The notes under the pieces were generated by a model that saw only the letters and a list, made by a program, of their open reading frames with translations, did no database searches and was not told where the DNA came from. From contig JAEUWP010000207.1 in assembly GCA_018524725.1 (NCBI GenBank), positions 558,001 to 622,000 on the forward strand: a stretch of 64,000 bases of DNA. The letters are read 5' to 3'. The stretch is from Podaxis mareebaensis. Taxonomy: Eukaryota > Basidiomycota > Agaricomycetes > Agaricales > Agaricaceae. The translations under genes and the position numbers were made by a program. How positions within the stretch are numbered: the first letter of the stretch is position 1; the number at the start of each line of letters is the position of its first letter. Shown here in pieces: positions 10,375 through 21,029 of this stretch.

Positions 10375-12805
10375 ATGGTCAGTTTGCTCGAGGTGAGATC
10401 CTCTTGTGCAGTGCCCATTCCTTCGTTCAACAAGATATTTCAGATTACACCTACCTCCCTCGCCTATATATGTCTCGGAGGGTTTATCGTAACGGTATTG
10501 CCCACCCCTTGCCCACATTACATCCCATATACTCATCTGCTGTCGCAGTTCTCTGTATTTTCGCTACTCGTCAGGGAAAAGGTATTTTTCATTCTGTCTC
10601 TTTGGATATATCTTATTTTCCGTCCTTCAGGTGTACATCAATGAAGTCGTTATCGGTACTGTGTTCGGCATCCTCATGGGCCCACTTTGTGCTGGAATTT
10701 TCGACCCTCGCTCGTGGACACACGATACTAATCGTATCACCCTCGAAATCACGCGTGTAGTTCTTGCCACCGGCTTATTCGCCATCGGGGTTGAGTTACC
10801 AAAGTCGTACATGTATCGGCATATGAAGGGGCTTTTGGCCATGGTAGTGCCCACTATGGCTATTGGCTGGGTTATTGTTGCTGGTGCGTGCATCATTCCT
10901 ATCTACCTGGGGTCCTAGTCGCCACTGAACTTCTTTCCAGCATTACTGAAAGCACTCTTCCACCGTTTCAACTTCATCACTTGCCTGGCCTTGGCAGCTT
11001 GTGTAACCCCCACGGATCCCATTATCAGCGCTGCGATCATTGGTATGATTGTTCACACCCTGCGCCATCCGGATCCTACTCCTGACATTTCCACAAGGTG
11101 GCAAGTTCGCCAGGAAGCATGTACCAGTCAATCTACGGCAAATTCTTGCGGCAGGTTGGTCTCTTGCCGGTTTCGCCAACTTCAAGCCACTTTATCTAAT
11201 CCTGTATATACCACAGAATCTGCGGCGAACGATGGTCTTGCATATCCATTCCTCAGCATTTCGCTTTACTTGACCCTGGAGCCCGATCGACGAAAGGACG
11301 TTACCGATTGGATCCTCGTCGGTTGGTTATGTATGTCCATCCCTTTTAGCTACTGGCCTTGCGAGAGGCTTATACAGAGTGAAGATCAGGTCTTTCTTGG
11401 AATATTCATTGGTGCCGTCATAGGTAAATGGACTTGATCAGCTGACTATCTGAAATACTTATCTTGTGTCAGGCCTTCTGTTCTCGCATATCATGAAGTT
11501 CTCACACAAGCGAGGATACATTGACCGCGAGTCATATGTCGCTCAGTACCTTGCCTTATCCATTTTTACCATGGGTGTTGTAAACACGATTGGCAGCGAT
11601 GATCTACTGGCTGCATTTGCTGCAGGTAAGTACCTCAGTCTGCAACCTCTGTACCTTTCCTCTAAGCAAATTTACCCATTTTTTCCCAACTAGGCTCTGC
11701 CATTTCCTGGGATGGAGACTTTAATACCCACACGGAGGGCGAAGCGTTCGCCTCCGTCATTGAGTATATCCTTAATTGCGCTTGTTTCTTCTATATCGGG
11801 GCTTGGCTCCCCTGGAAGGACTTCACTATGCCAGACCTTGGCATAACTCCGTGGAGATTGGTCGTTCTTTGCATTGGCGTCTTGTTCTTGCGTCGAATCC
11901 CCGCGATTCTAGCCTTGTATAAACTGGTTCCCGAGATCTCCAGCTGGAAAGAAGCATTGTTCTGTGGACATTTTGGTGAGGATCCTTTACATGTTCTCAT
12001 GGTCCTCAAGTTCTTACTTACACCCATGTCTATTTCAGGGCCTGTAAGTAATGGTTCATGAAACTTGGGTAAAGATGGATATTGACTCAGCCTACTAGAT
12101 GGGTGTTGGCGCTATCTTCATTTCTACCTTAGCAATCCATCGTCTTCCGGAACCGCGTAGCCCTGTTGAAACACAACAAGATATCCTTGCTACCGCCCTT
12201 CATCCCGTCGTAGGGTTTGTCGTATTCATTTCCATTCTCATTCGTAAGTGTCTAGCATGTCCCAGACGCACTCCGAATCTCAACCTGGCTCAGATGGTCT
12301 CTCAATTCCCTTCTTCAACGTCGGAAGGAACATACACACATTGACCCTCACTAATACCCTTGGAACGCGTAGCAGAACTGTCGGGGGTTCCATTCGGACT
12401 CCCGATTGGCTTCTCTCCGTCCGTCACTCGCCAGTCAACACCCCTCTGCCTCAATACCAATCGGCGGAGGCATACTCTCCCCAAGTGCCGCCCACCGCCG
12501 TCACCCGAAACGACAAGGGTTCCCAATTGGACGTCAGTAAAATCAAAACTGCTGACGTCCCAGACTCGCCTCCCGTTCCTGGTGCATCCTCGAACACGAA
12601 TACTAAGAAGGTGGTAGTCGACGTTGCGCCTCCCGTCATTATCAACGAGGACCAACAGGCAGTATTCGCCGCTGACACCGATGGAGATACGATCCTCGAC
12701 AATAGTGCGAGCGATATCGCTGATGCCCAATATGCAGATGTCGTCCCAGCAAGCGATACTTCCAGCAAAGGAAATACCCAAGTTCGCGCCATCCCAGCGC
12801 AATAA
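10375..12805 (+). CDS. NHA1: Nha1-type Na+(K+)/H+ antiporter, plasma membrane
   Basis: Exchanges Na+ or K+ for protons across the plasma membrane and supports salt and pH tolerance. Seen: ATG at 10375; exon 1 to 10494 ends LAYICLGGFIVT; exon 2 is only 33 bases (10549-10581, FSVFSLLVREK); exon 3 (10631-10883) reads VYINEVVIGTVFGILMGP, then ITLEITRVVLATGLFAIGVE. After further introns come LAACVTPTDPI (ion-site TDP motif), GGKFARKHVP, ESAANDGLAYPF (the acidic ND pair of this family), WLYQVFLGIFIGAVIGLLFS, NTIGSDDLLAAFAAG and YIGAWLPWKDF. The last helices end near PVVGFVVFISIL and are followed by HGLSIPFF. The cytosolic tail after that is only about 170 residues, ending VRAIPAQ at 12805, far shorter than in Saccharomyces Nha1. 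The order of motifs matches Nha1/Sod2 closely. Ion preference cannot be read directly. Confidence 0.93.
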
Positions 12806-13290
12806 CATTTATTGCGGGGCCCCATCTTGGCGGCGATGCGGGCCTTGGGTTTGAAAACGTCTGGCTGGAGTGATCTGCTCCTCCATCCTTCCACCATCTT
12901 TGAATGCACATCGACACCAGTATTTCTTTTTTTTTTCACGTCCGCTTATTCACGACAATGATGTTGCGATGATTTGTACATGCGAATTGATACAATTGGT
13001 ACCAGAAAAGCCTTACGTTCAACATTACATGCTGAAATAAAAAGTGGGAGGTGAAAGGGAAAGAAAGAGTCGTGAATGGAAAGTGTTCGAAGGCAAATGT
13101 AAGGTCCAGTTCGATTTTAGTGTGATTCTATACATATACCAAGAATGAGCAAGTGGGAGGTCCCAATGCACGGGATCATTACAACAAGTATAGTACCCAG
13201 ACAAGAAAGAAAGCGTACCAACACTGGGTTCTGTGACAAAATGAGGTATATCTGTGATCAAAAACGGGATATAGTACCATGTAGAATAAC
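12806..13290. other. Convergent intergenic region
   Basis: 3' ends of NHA1 (plus) and the next minus-strand gene meet here. It includes a T-rich run near 12927-12936 and AATAAA-like words near 13035. No gene seen. Confidence 0.5.
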
Positions 13291-14403
13291 TTATTCGAAA
13301 GGGTTCGTTTTGCCAGCCTATCAAGAACCGTTGAACATGCTCGAAATTCTGAAGAGATGAGATCGGGCTTACCTGGTAGTCACCTCCCCTATCTGGCCCC
13401 TCACCGCACCCACACAACCATTCGTGCCACCACCGTACAGGTTTCTCAGCCTCATTAGCCTCTTGCACACCACGTGTCGCATCTGGGGGGTGGGTAGGTG
13501 TAGGCGGTGTGGATATTGCAACAGGTGGTGGTGTCTTGGGTCGAGGGAGGCCAAGGGGCATAGGCGGAGGCGGTCGAGAACGGCGTTTCTCTGCCGCGCG
13601 GGATTTAGATTTCCTGATCGGTGTTTGCGGATTGTCGTCCACATCTACTCGGTGGGTATCTGCAAAGGGTGATACTGCCTCAAGAGCAGTGGGTGTTGTT
13701 GGATTCTCAAAAGGATTATCTGCGGTGGTATCTTTGCTTATTATGATGGTCTTCTTGACTGCATCAGCAACAAGGTCTGTATCTGTACTCGGTTGACGTA
13801 GGGAAGGGGTAGAGGAAGGGCTGGGTGAGGGAGAGGGTGTCGGTGTTGGGCTGGCATTAATATCCTCTAGCGGGACAGCATCCAGGTTGTCCGTTGACTG
13901 TAGAGCGGTGTGTCTTCCTCCAATCGAAGGATTCTGTCTTCGGCTCCCGCTCTTCCAAAGTAAGCTTGCACGTCTAGTGACATCGCTGAGGAGAGACGGG
14001 GATGTTGCTATGGTGTTTGAGGACGTTGACTCTCTAGCAGCCTTCCGACGGTGTCTTTCAGCGATTTCCCATCGTCGCAGTGTCTGCGGATTGTGGCCAG
14101 TTAGTTCACGGGAGGAAGCGCATCGGTGAGCTACGAACGCACTGCTTCAATACGACGTGTTTCAGCCTCTTGTTCGCTCGTGGGTGGATAAGAATTTGCG
14201 TCCGAGAGTTCTGCATTGTCTTCACCGAGATCAACGTACTGTTGCCGGGCTTCGCCCTTGCCGTGGCCAACTTCGGAACTAGCAGCGCCGTCATGTTCAA
14301 CCCACGCTCTGGTTTGTGCAATGTCATCTTCTAGAGTGGGCGAGGATGCTGGTGACGGGGATCGTGTCGGTTTTATGGTGTCTAAAGAGGATATAGAGGT
14401 CAT
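13291..14403 (-). CDS. Unrecognised low-complexity protein with conserved-looking C-terminal WWHEWLCGCGEG motif
   Basis: Not recognised as any named family. Three exons: 14143-14403 (MTSISSLDTIKPTRSPSPAS...), 13373-14083 and a final 27-base exon 13291-13317. The middle exon begins TLRRWEIAERHRRKAARES, then becomes Ser/Pro/Thr rich, with a basic patch (RKSKSRAAEKRRSRPPPP) and a proline-rich stretch. The only compact, probably structured part is the end: KPVRWWHEWLCGCGEG, then GGDYQ, then AGKTNPFE from the last exon. The clean splicing (GTGCGT and GTAAGC donors, CTAAC branch-like site) and the tight C-terminus argue it is real. A W/C-rich C-terminal motif after a disordered body would suit membrane association or a docking peptide, but that is inference. 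It lies 160 bases downstream of a membrane-protein gene on the same strand. Confidence 0.7.
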
Positions 14404-14563
14404 GGTGGCTGGGGAGAGAGCCGTGGAGCAGTGACAGGCTCGGCTTGTAGCATTCCAAACTTAGCAAGCACACCGCTGATACACTCAACGAAAATTATTG
14501 AGAAGATAGAAAGTATCCGGGTAACAAAGTCCAGTCAGTCTACGATATTGCTAGCTATTACTG

Positions 14564-15911
14564 TCAGAATCGCCTCCCGTCCTGTGTCTTTCTCGGTTGC
14601 ATCATAACGCCCTCGTCATTGTCAGAACTGTCATCGCGAGCCATGTAGTTCCGCAGCCCAGACGCCTTTGGCGTAACGTTTTGTAGGATAGGTTGGGCGT
14701 CATCGCTTCGACTGTACATCGTGCTCCGGGCACTCCTGTCATTCAAGGAAAGAATAGACATACGGGCCGCTTCACGCATGTTCTTGAGGTTTTGGTGGAA
14801 TGCGTTCTGGGTTGCCGTGAGAAGCGTGCTCCAACTGCGTGTATTCTTAAACGCACCTGCTCCTTCCAGTACTGCAGACGTTTCTCGCGCTCGGCATCAC
14901 GTTGCTTGCGATGAAGGAAGAAGAGGCCAATGAGAGTACCAAACATACCTAGGCACTGTCAAATCGAAGTTCTTGAGACCCCTTAACGACACAACTGACC
15001 TCCAAAGATACCCAGGGCAACGAGAATGTAAACATAGATGCCGAAGTGGTGAGGTTCAGCAGCAGGCTTGCCGCAGACACCAGACTCCAGGCAGTTCCAG
15101 GATTGACACCTGAAAAAAAAAAAAGACCATCAGATGCAAAGGAGAGCGTAGGCGTCTTCCACATACTCCTTGTCAGCAGTACAAGCTTCACCAAGAGCCT
15201 TCTCGTTCAGGCAGACTTTCTGGGCGGAATCACAGTACATTCCAGGAGAGCAGTTATCCCGCGAGACGATAAGGGGGAATTCTCCTCCAATCTCATAAGC
15301 GATGTACCCTGTGTTCTCAACCGTGCATGGGTTTTGGAGGGTGGCATTAGCCCACCTAGATATGAATTGAGGTGTATTGTTCCAGGGAACTTGGACGAAA
15401 TGTCTTACATGCAGATGTTGTTCAGACAGACCGATCCATTGAAATTAAGGCCTCTTCCGGTAGTATCAGCAAGTTCCTTGAAGTTGGGCGGCGCTTCACA
15501 TTGATCTTTAGGGGGGATACTATGAGGAGAGTTCGGGCAAAATAATAAGAAGATTAACCCACCATCACGGTTCATTTGGCATGGACTGCCGACGGGGAGT
15601 AGAGGCTGGCAGTCAGTGCCCTCATCAGGGCAAAACATGCCCTTGGCGCATTTATCCGGAATTTCATGTGATCCCTGTGCATAACCAAACGGAAAGTCGT
15701 CCCTTCTGCATCGCTTCGCCTCACAAACTCCAGCGTCCGAGCAGTAGTTGCTCGCGGTGCATTCGCTCCAAAACTGATAGGTTCCTGTCTGGAGACGGTT
15801 GTTGCCCTGGTTGCATGGCTGGCCTCTTGTTGCTGATCCAGCATAAACTGCTGCAAAGGAAGATAGTAAAAGGAGCGTAAAAGGGAGGGAATGCATTAGG
15901 GAGGGAAGCAC
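14564..15911 (-). CDS. Cys-rich single-pass membrane protein with signal peptide; function unknown
   Basis: Predicted type I surface protein. Seen: a hydrophobic leader (LPFTLLLLSSFAAVYA) after ATG at 15911 or the in-frame ATG at 15896; an ectodomain with about 20 cysteines in short loops (SECTASNYCSDAGVCEAKRC, KCAKGMFCPDEGTDC, DNCSPGMYCDSAQKVC, CLESGVCG), several N-glycosylation sequons, then a membrane helix (YVYILVALGIFGGMFGTLIGLFF). A juxtamembrane basic, charged helix follows (HRKQRDAEREKRLQYWKEQ), then a cytosolic tail with SILSLNDRSARSTMYSRSDD ending in GRRF. At least four introns are needed; the one near 15555 uses a GTTAAT donor. The layout (disulfide-rich ectodomain, single helix, short Ser/Arg tail) resembles a sensor or cell-surface adhesion component, but I recognise no named family. 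The ectodomain was assembled by frame and Cys pattern, so small boundary errors are possible. Confidence 0.78.
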
Positions 15912-16664
15912 AGAGGAAAGGAATAAAAGAGATGGCCTAGGTGGCCGCCATCCCCGTTGCTGATGGTCTCCTTGTCACACCACCTTCCCACGCTCTACTT
16001 CTGACCTTCATCCCCTAATAAACCAACTCAACTTTCGATGCGAGCTCGTTGCCTGCCGTATCGATCAGAGGCCGATATAATTGTCCAACGCCTGCCCTTT
16101 CGTTTCACTTTTGGAGGTCATATCCGCATGTTGTTGAAGCAAATGTTCTTTCACTATGTAGCAACTCTCTTTCCGGGATCAAGGACCTCTCCTGACTCCT
16201 AGGTCCTAGTCACGTTCTCGTCGTTACTTATATAGTGCCAGAAGCGAATGTCTGGGGCCAGTAGCACCTATCAGCAGGACACCACCCCTTGTCAGGAGGA
16301 TGCCATAGCTAAAATACGCCCAACGAGCGGATGATCGATGATCTTTTGAACCTTCTGCTTCACTTCGAGGTTGAGTCCCGAGAGCTCAAACGCTCAAGGA
16401 TTCTACAACCAAAAATCAGCGATTACTTCGGTACTTGACACCGCTTGGCATCCGTTGTGATATTTCGGGTTCCATCCAAAAACTCCTGAGTGTAGCTTCC
16501 GGGGGCATGATGGGCTTTTTTGATGACGGGCGACGCGCTGAACAAGAAGCGCTCAAATCCGATTGTCCCTCTCCACCAGCCTCGTGTCTTCCTGTGCCGG
16601 CATAAGGGCTTGTCTCCTTGGGTCGTCCTCTTCTTTCCTCCTTATCCCACCTCACAGCGCCAAG
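15912..16664. promoter_or_regulatory. Divergent intergenic region
   Basis: 750 bases between the start of the Cys-rich membrane protein (minus) and the Smr gene (plus); holds both promoters. No gene or RNA recognised. Confidence 0.45.
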
Positions 16665-17727
16665 ATGCTTGGGCTCCTCAAGACCATCTACAACTTTTTT
16701 TGTGGCAGCACCGAATCGAAACCGCAGTCCCCGCCTCCCCAGCAGCAGTATCAACAGCATTATCCGCAATATCAACATCAACAACAACAGCAACACTGGC
16801 AACGACCTCCTGCTGAGAGCAGACCGCAGCATGTTCCTCAGAAGCCACAGAAGCCATATGTCCAGCAGTATCAACAACAGCCTCCGCAGCCTCCACAGAA
16901 ACCTACTCATTATGGTGCTATACCCTATAACAAGGTCTGTCACAGCCGCCTTGTTTACTATACAACTAGTCGATCAACCTGCGGACTTTTGACAGGACCA
17001 GAATCTAATTAACCAGCAAAACCCCCATTACGTCTCGCTTCGTAGCCAGGCGAATGAGGAAGGCGATCTTATGGCCAAATGCTTTGAGGAGAGCCACCAA
17101 GCCTATGAGAGACGCGATGGTGCTCTTGCAAAAGAGCTTTCCAACAAGGGCAAGCAACACCAAAAACGTATGGAAGAGCTAAACAAACAGGCTAGCGACT
17201 GGATTTTCGCTGGTAAGGACTCTTTCCCTTTTGCAAAATGGAGGTCTGATATATGGTATACATCACCGGTTTCAGAGAACAACAAAGTTCGTTCAATTCT
17301 CTTCAGTTCCCATTTTCAGCCTGCTTAGAGCCTGTAACAGGACAGTGGCCCGCACGAAATTGACCTCCACGGTCTATACGTCAAGGAAGCTATCACCTAC
17401 ACGGAACGTGCCCTTCAACGGGCTCGGGCACGAGGCGACAGGGAGATCCACCTTATTGTCGGCAAAGGTCTTCACTCCAAGAATGGTGCTGCCAAGATCA
17501 AGCCTGCAATCGAAGAGCTTATGCAGAAGTATGTTATCTCCATCGTTCCTTAATTCCCGCTTATATTGTTCCTGATTCTTTAAAGGTACCAGCTTTCCGC
17601 GGAACTTGACCCGAACAATGCCGGCGTTCTTATCGTTCAACTTGACTCCACACGCGGCCGTGGTGTGGGTGCCGATGAAATTGCACGTCGTATCGAGCGT
17701 AGCGACGATGGTTGCCTCATCATGTAA
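16665..17727 (+). CDS. DUF1771-Smr domain protein with C-terminal CaaX-like box
   Basis: Small protein of the eukaryotic DUF1771+Smr family; Smr domains act as nucleases or nucleic-acid-binding modules, and family members are linked to mRNA quality control and DNA processing. Five exons: 16665-16934, 16996-17212, a micro-exon of 11 bases at 17276-17286, 17341-17528, 17586-17727 (275 residues). The N-terminus (MLGLLKTIYNFFCG) is followed by a Gln/Pro-rich linker. DUF1771 covers about residues 100-165 (QNPHYVSLRSQANEEGDLM ... AKELSNKGKQHQKRMEEL). The Smr domain starts EIDLHGLYVKEAI (DLHG motif) and includes HLIVGKGLHSKNGAAKI (GKGxHS motif). The last four residues before TAA are CLIM, a CaaX-type farnesylation signal. 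All junctions keep frame, including the micro-exon (ENNK). Function in this organism is inference. Confidence 0.9.
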
Positions 17728-18094
17728 AGCCTACGGTGTGTTCATTAACGTTGTGGTACCCTTTGACCGTCACGGCCCATCTCTTTTGATCGAATTGTGT
17801 ATAATAATGTATCTGCTACGTCTTGAAATCCAAATCTTTGAATACGAGCATAGTTATACCCAGTTGAAGGCAGTGGCTACAAGAGAGGTGGTATATATGA
17901 TTACAGGAGGGATGTGGAAAGATAAGGAGAAAGAAGAATGATGAAGCATAAATCGAAACAAGCGAAAGCTTTCTTATTTAGGTATTATCTCCTCGTCGCA
18001 TCCTATAGTTCAATGCACGAAACAGACCCCATTTTTCCCTTCCCAAGTTGACGGAAACCAATCCCTCACCTTTCAACAATCCTTACCGATCACT
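17728..18094. other. Convergent intergenic region
   Basis: 3' ends of the Smr gene (plus) and the antizyme gene (minus). A/T-rich, no gene seen. Confidence 0.5.
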
Positions 18095-19419
18095 TCAAAT
18101 TTCCAAGCCAACGAGGACAAACGCGGGGTCGACTGCGAAAGGAGGCTTTGTAACAACTGAACCACCGACATACATCAAAGCATGCAGCAACTCGCCCAAG
18201 TTGGGTGCGGACCGCTCCAAGACAATAACCAGGGCACTGCAGTCTAGATTCTCCGAAGCTAAATCTAGTAATGCCACAATGCTACACAAAGGAAGAACAT
18301 GTGAGTAAACTTTCGGGGACTGAGGAGCAGGTGACCACCATGATCCGTCCCACTTATGGCGAAGGACAAGACAATAGATGTGGGGGACGTACCTTTCACG
18401 GAGATTAACTGAAGCCGCATTTTTGCCATCCACATACAGCGTCTTGGGTTTTCCAGGTAATTCAAGAACGACACCCTCAAACGCCGCGCCAAAGGTAGGT
18501 GCAGAGATAGAAACGCTTTTCGAGTGAGGTAAGGCCTTGAGTCCGTCCTTCGGGAATATGGTCATCAAATAGTCCAAGGCATCCTGAGATTGAGTACCGG
18601 GCCTCGTTTTGGACCCAGCTGGAGTATATCCCGTGGGCTTGGTGGACTCGAGCGCAATGCTGTCGATGCTGCCGCCGCTACTATAGCTGCCGTCGTCCGG
18701 AGTCAATGGGGGTGTAGAAAAGCCCGAGGAACTGGTGCTTGAGCCAGAGCGAGCCGGAGCAGGAATAGGACGTGAAGTAACCGTAGTGATGGTTGAAAGA
18801 GCCCTACCATTACTGCGGTGTGGTTGCTGGAATCTTCCGTGGGTATAGTCGATGGTGGTGATGGGAGCAGCTTTTGTTGGAGAACAAGCGATGCTCTTTG
18901 TGAACACCCTCGTGCCGGAAACAGAAGTGGGTGAGGTAGAGAAAGAGGAAGGAGGAGAGGAGCAAATGGAGGGGGATGGAGAGGAGAAGTACGACGCCGG
19001 ACTGCCTGTCACACAATCCGACGACCCTCTGTCTGGAGGGCATTTACTCTTAGGGGCGTCAAAAGCGCCACTTTATCAGATGAAAAGTGATAAATACGAA
19101 AAGCACGAGGCAGAAAAGAGGCAGAGGGTTGCAGGAGGAAGTGGTGAGTTTGCGGAACGAAAACAGAGAATGGATGGTCTTACCCCAGGTCCCCCAGAGA
19201 ACGTGGTGGAGTAGTAGTACATGTCATCGTTGCCCTCTAGGTGGCAGACGGCGAGCACGCTAGGCACGGAGGTGTCGAAAGAAGCAGCCCCATCTCCAAC
19301 GCTTTGACGAGCGTTGCTGCACGAAATACCGGTATGAGCATCAGGTGCAAAAGAAATCAAAGCGAAATGGTAACATACGTGGGGCGAAGACTAGATTGTT
19401 GATTTGTAAAATTCGACAT
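18095..19419 (-). CDS. OAZ1: Ornithine decarboxylase antizyme, expressed by +1 ribosomal frameshift
   Basis: Antizyme binds ornithine decarboxylase and sends it to the proteasome without ubiquitin, closing the polyamine feedback loop. Seen: ORF1 starts at 19419 (MSNFTNQQSSLRP), is spliced 19379-19419 / 19184-19316 / from 19070, and ends GGPG-WRF then TGA at 19059-19061 (61 codons). If one base is skipped at TTT-TGA-C, translation continues GAC GCC CCT AAG (DAPK), the same place and reading as in animal antizymes, into ORF2 (284 codons; exons 18393-19070 and 18095-18281). ORF2 holds a Ser/Thr/Pro-rich spacer and the conserved antizyme fold: DALDYLMTIFP, GVVLELPGKPKTLYVDG, ESIVALLDLASENLDCSALV, and the end GGSVVTKPPFAVDPAFVLVG LEI. 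Total 345 residues after the shift, longer than usual because of the spacer. The shift is expected to rise with polyamines. A standard caller will truncate or wrongly splice this gene. Confidence 0.9.
19058..19064 (-). promoter_or_regulatory. Programmed +1 frameshift site (TTT TGA C) of antizyme
   Basis: Coding-strand codons CGC TTT TGA C: the zero frame stops at TGA (19059-19061); skipping the T gives GAC GCC CCT in the +1 frame, which is open to the antizyme C-terminus. It lies 9 bases after a splice acceptor, so the site only forms in spliced mRNA. TGA followed by C is a weak stop context. Confidence 0.85.
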
Positions 19420-19988
19420 GGTACTTAGTGACATATCGTGCCAACTTGGTAACTTGGAAGGGGGGAGAAAGTGCAAGAGTTTGGTCGAGTATTTCAACTG
19501 CAATAAAAAATCAGCGGTGTGATGGCAGGAAAATGAAGCCGAATAGAACTCACAGTGGTGGTGGGAACGGGATAAGCCAGCGAACGCCCAATCGTGCCTG
19601 ACGCTACCCACTTGTCTCAGGCTGACTAAGCCGGCTCACTCCTCCTCACACGTGATGTCGCCGCTTGCCGATTCCCACGCTTGCCACCCGCGACTAAGGA
19701 TGTGGTACCGAAATCAGGCCAACAAAAGGGCAAGAGAGCTCAACGCCGTCCCCAACAGCGACCTCAAGACTGTGAGTGCCAGTTTTTGACACTATGCAAC
19801 TTCAAGGTGCACGATCTTCTTCGGTGGGCCGGTTTGAATGGCTGGAATGCTGGCTTTCGGGTGGATGTTGCTGCAAGTTTATGGATAGACTCTGGAGGGA
19901 TCACTTGCACCAGGGAGCTCTGCACTCGATTAAGCGATGAACTGACGTTCAGACCCATGCAGTTTCCGACTCTCAATAAACCCAAAAA
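19420..19988. promoter_or_regulatory. Divergent promoter region, antizyme / RPS2
   Basis: About 570 bases between the antizyme start (minus) and RPS2 start (plus). It must hold a strong ribosomal-protein promoter. A plus-strand open frame running through it into RPS2 exon 1 (from 19681) is in the wrong frame for RPS2 and is taken as leader sequence. Confidence 0.5.
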
Positions 19989-20862
19989 ATGGCTGACGCT
20001 CCCCGAGGACGTGGTGGATTTGGGCGTGGACGCGGCGAGCGCGGCAGGGGCCGCCGTGGACCCCGCCGTGGCGGTCGCAAGGAAGAGGACAAGGAGTGGT
20101 ATGGGACCTATACTGACTGAAGGAAACGGTGATCTCACATTGGTGTAGGGTCCCCGTCACTAAGCTCGGTCGTCTCGTGAAGGACGGAAAGATCAAGTCA
20201 ATGGAGGAAATCTATCTCTTCTCCCTCCCGGTCAAGGAGTACCAGATCATCGACTTCTTCCTCCCCAAACTCAAGGACGAGGTCATGAAGATTATGCCAG
20301 TGCAAAAGCAAACCCGTGCCGGTCAGCGCACGCGTTTCAAGGCCTTTGTTGCCATTGGTGACTTTGACGGTCACGTCGGTCTCGGTGTCAAGTGCGCAAA
20401 GGAAGTCGCAACTGCCATCCGTGGTGCTATTATTCTGGCGAAGCTCTCTGTCATTCCTGTCCGTCGTGGCTACTGGGGTGCCGCTCTTGGTGAGCCCCAC
20501 ACTGTACCCTCCAAGGTCAGTGGCAAGGTTGGATCGGTCATGTGCCGTCTGATCCCTGCTCCCCGCGGAACTGGTATCGTCGCTGCACCGGCGTCGAAGC
20601 GTCTGCTGCAACTTGCTGGTGTTGAGGATGTTTACACGCAATCGAAAGGTTCGACAGCGACGATGGGTAATTTCTTGAAGGCTACATTTGCTGCTGTGAG
20701 TGGATGGGCGACGGTTCGAGTTGGGACAGTTGCTGATATACAGGGCAGATCACCAAGACTTATGCATTCCTTACACCTGATTTGTGGCGAGAGATTCCTC
20801 TATCGAAACTGCCATACGACGAGTACAGTGCCCATCTTGCACTTGCGGCCAAGAAGTACTAG
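19989..20862 (+). CDS. RPS2: 40S ribosomal protein S2 (uS5)
   Basis: Core protein of the small ribosomal subunit, near the mRNA entry site, important for decoding accuracy. Three exons: 19989-20098, 20149-20695, 20749-20862 (256 residues, as in other eukaryotes). Seen: N-terminal RGG-rich tail ([20 protein letters not shown]), a usual arginine-methylation target; [16 protein letters not shown]; the S5 core [20 protein letters not shown] and [40 protein letters not shown]; and the C-terminal [18 protein letters not shown], ending LALAAKKY. Identity is certain. Introns are 50 and 53 bases, with donors GTATGG and GTGAGT. Confidence 0.97.
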
Positions 20863-21029
20863 ATCCTTGCTGTAGTCTAAAATTCGCTAGCTGTCCATGC
20901 ATTTTTTTTTGATATAAAAGGCGAGGTTCCTTCCCGATATGGCAAGACAAGTGGGTGAGCAAGGAAGAACGCGAATAATTCTGAATAAATTCTACCATTT
21001 TGTGCGTATGCCTTTCCACTACCTAGTTA

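Noticed and set aside
19059..19061. In-frame TGA in the antizyme gene as a sign of a pseudogene
   Set aside because: The stop sits exactly at the family's programmed frameshift position, and the +1 frame is open to a complete antizyme domain.
19681..20148. 155-codon plus-strand open frame overlapping the start of RPS2
   Set aside because: It reads RPS2 exon 1 in the wrong frame and continues into its intron; RPS2 itself is certain.
20696..20748. RPS2 intron 2 as host of a snoRNA
   Set aside because: At 53 bases it is too short and lacks paired C/D boxes or an H/ACA layout.
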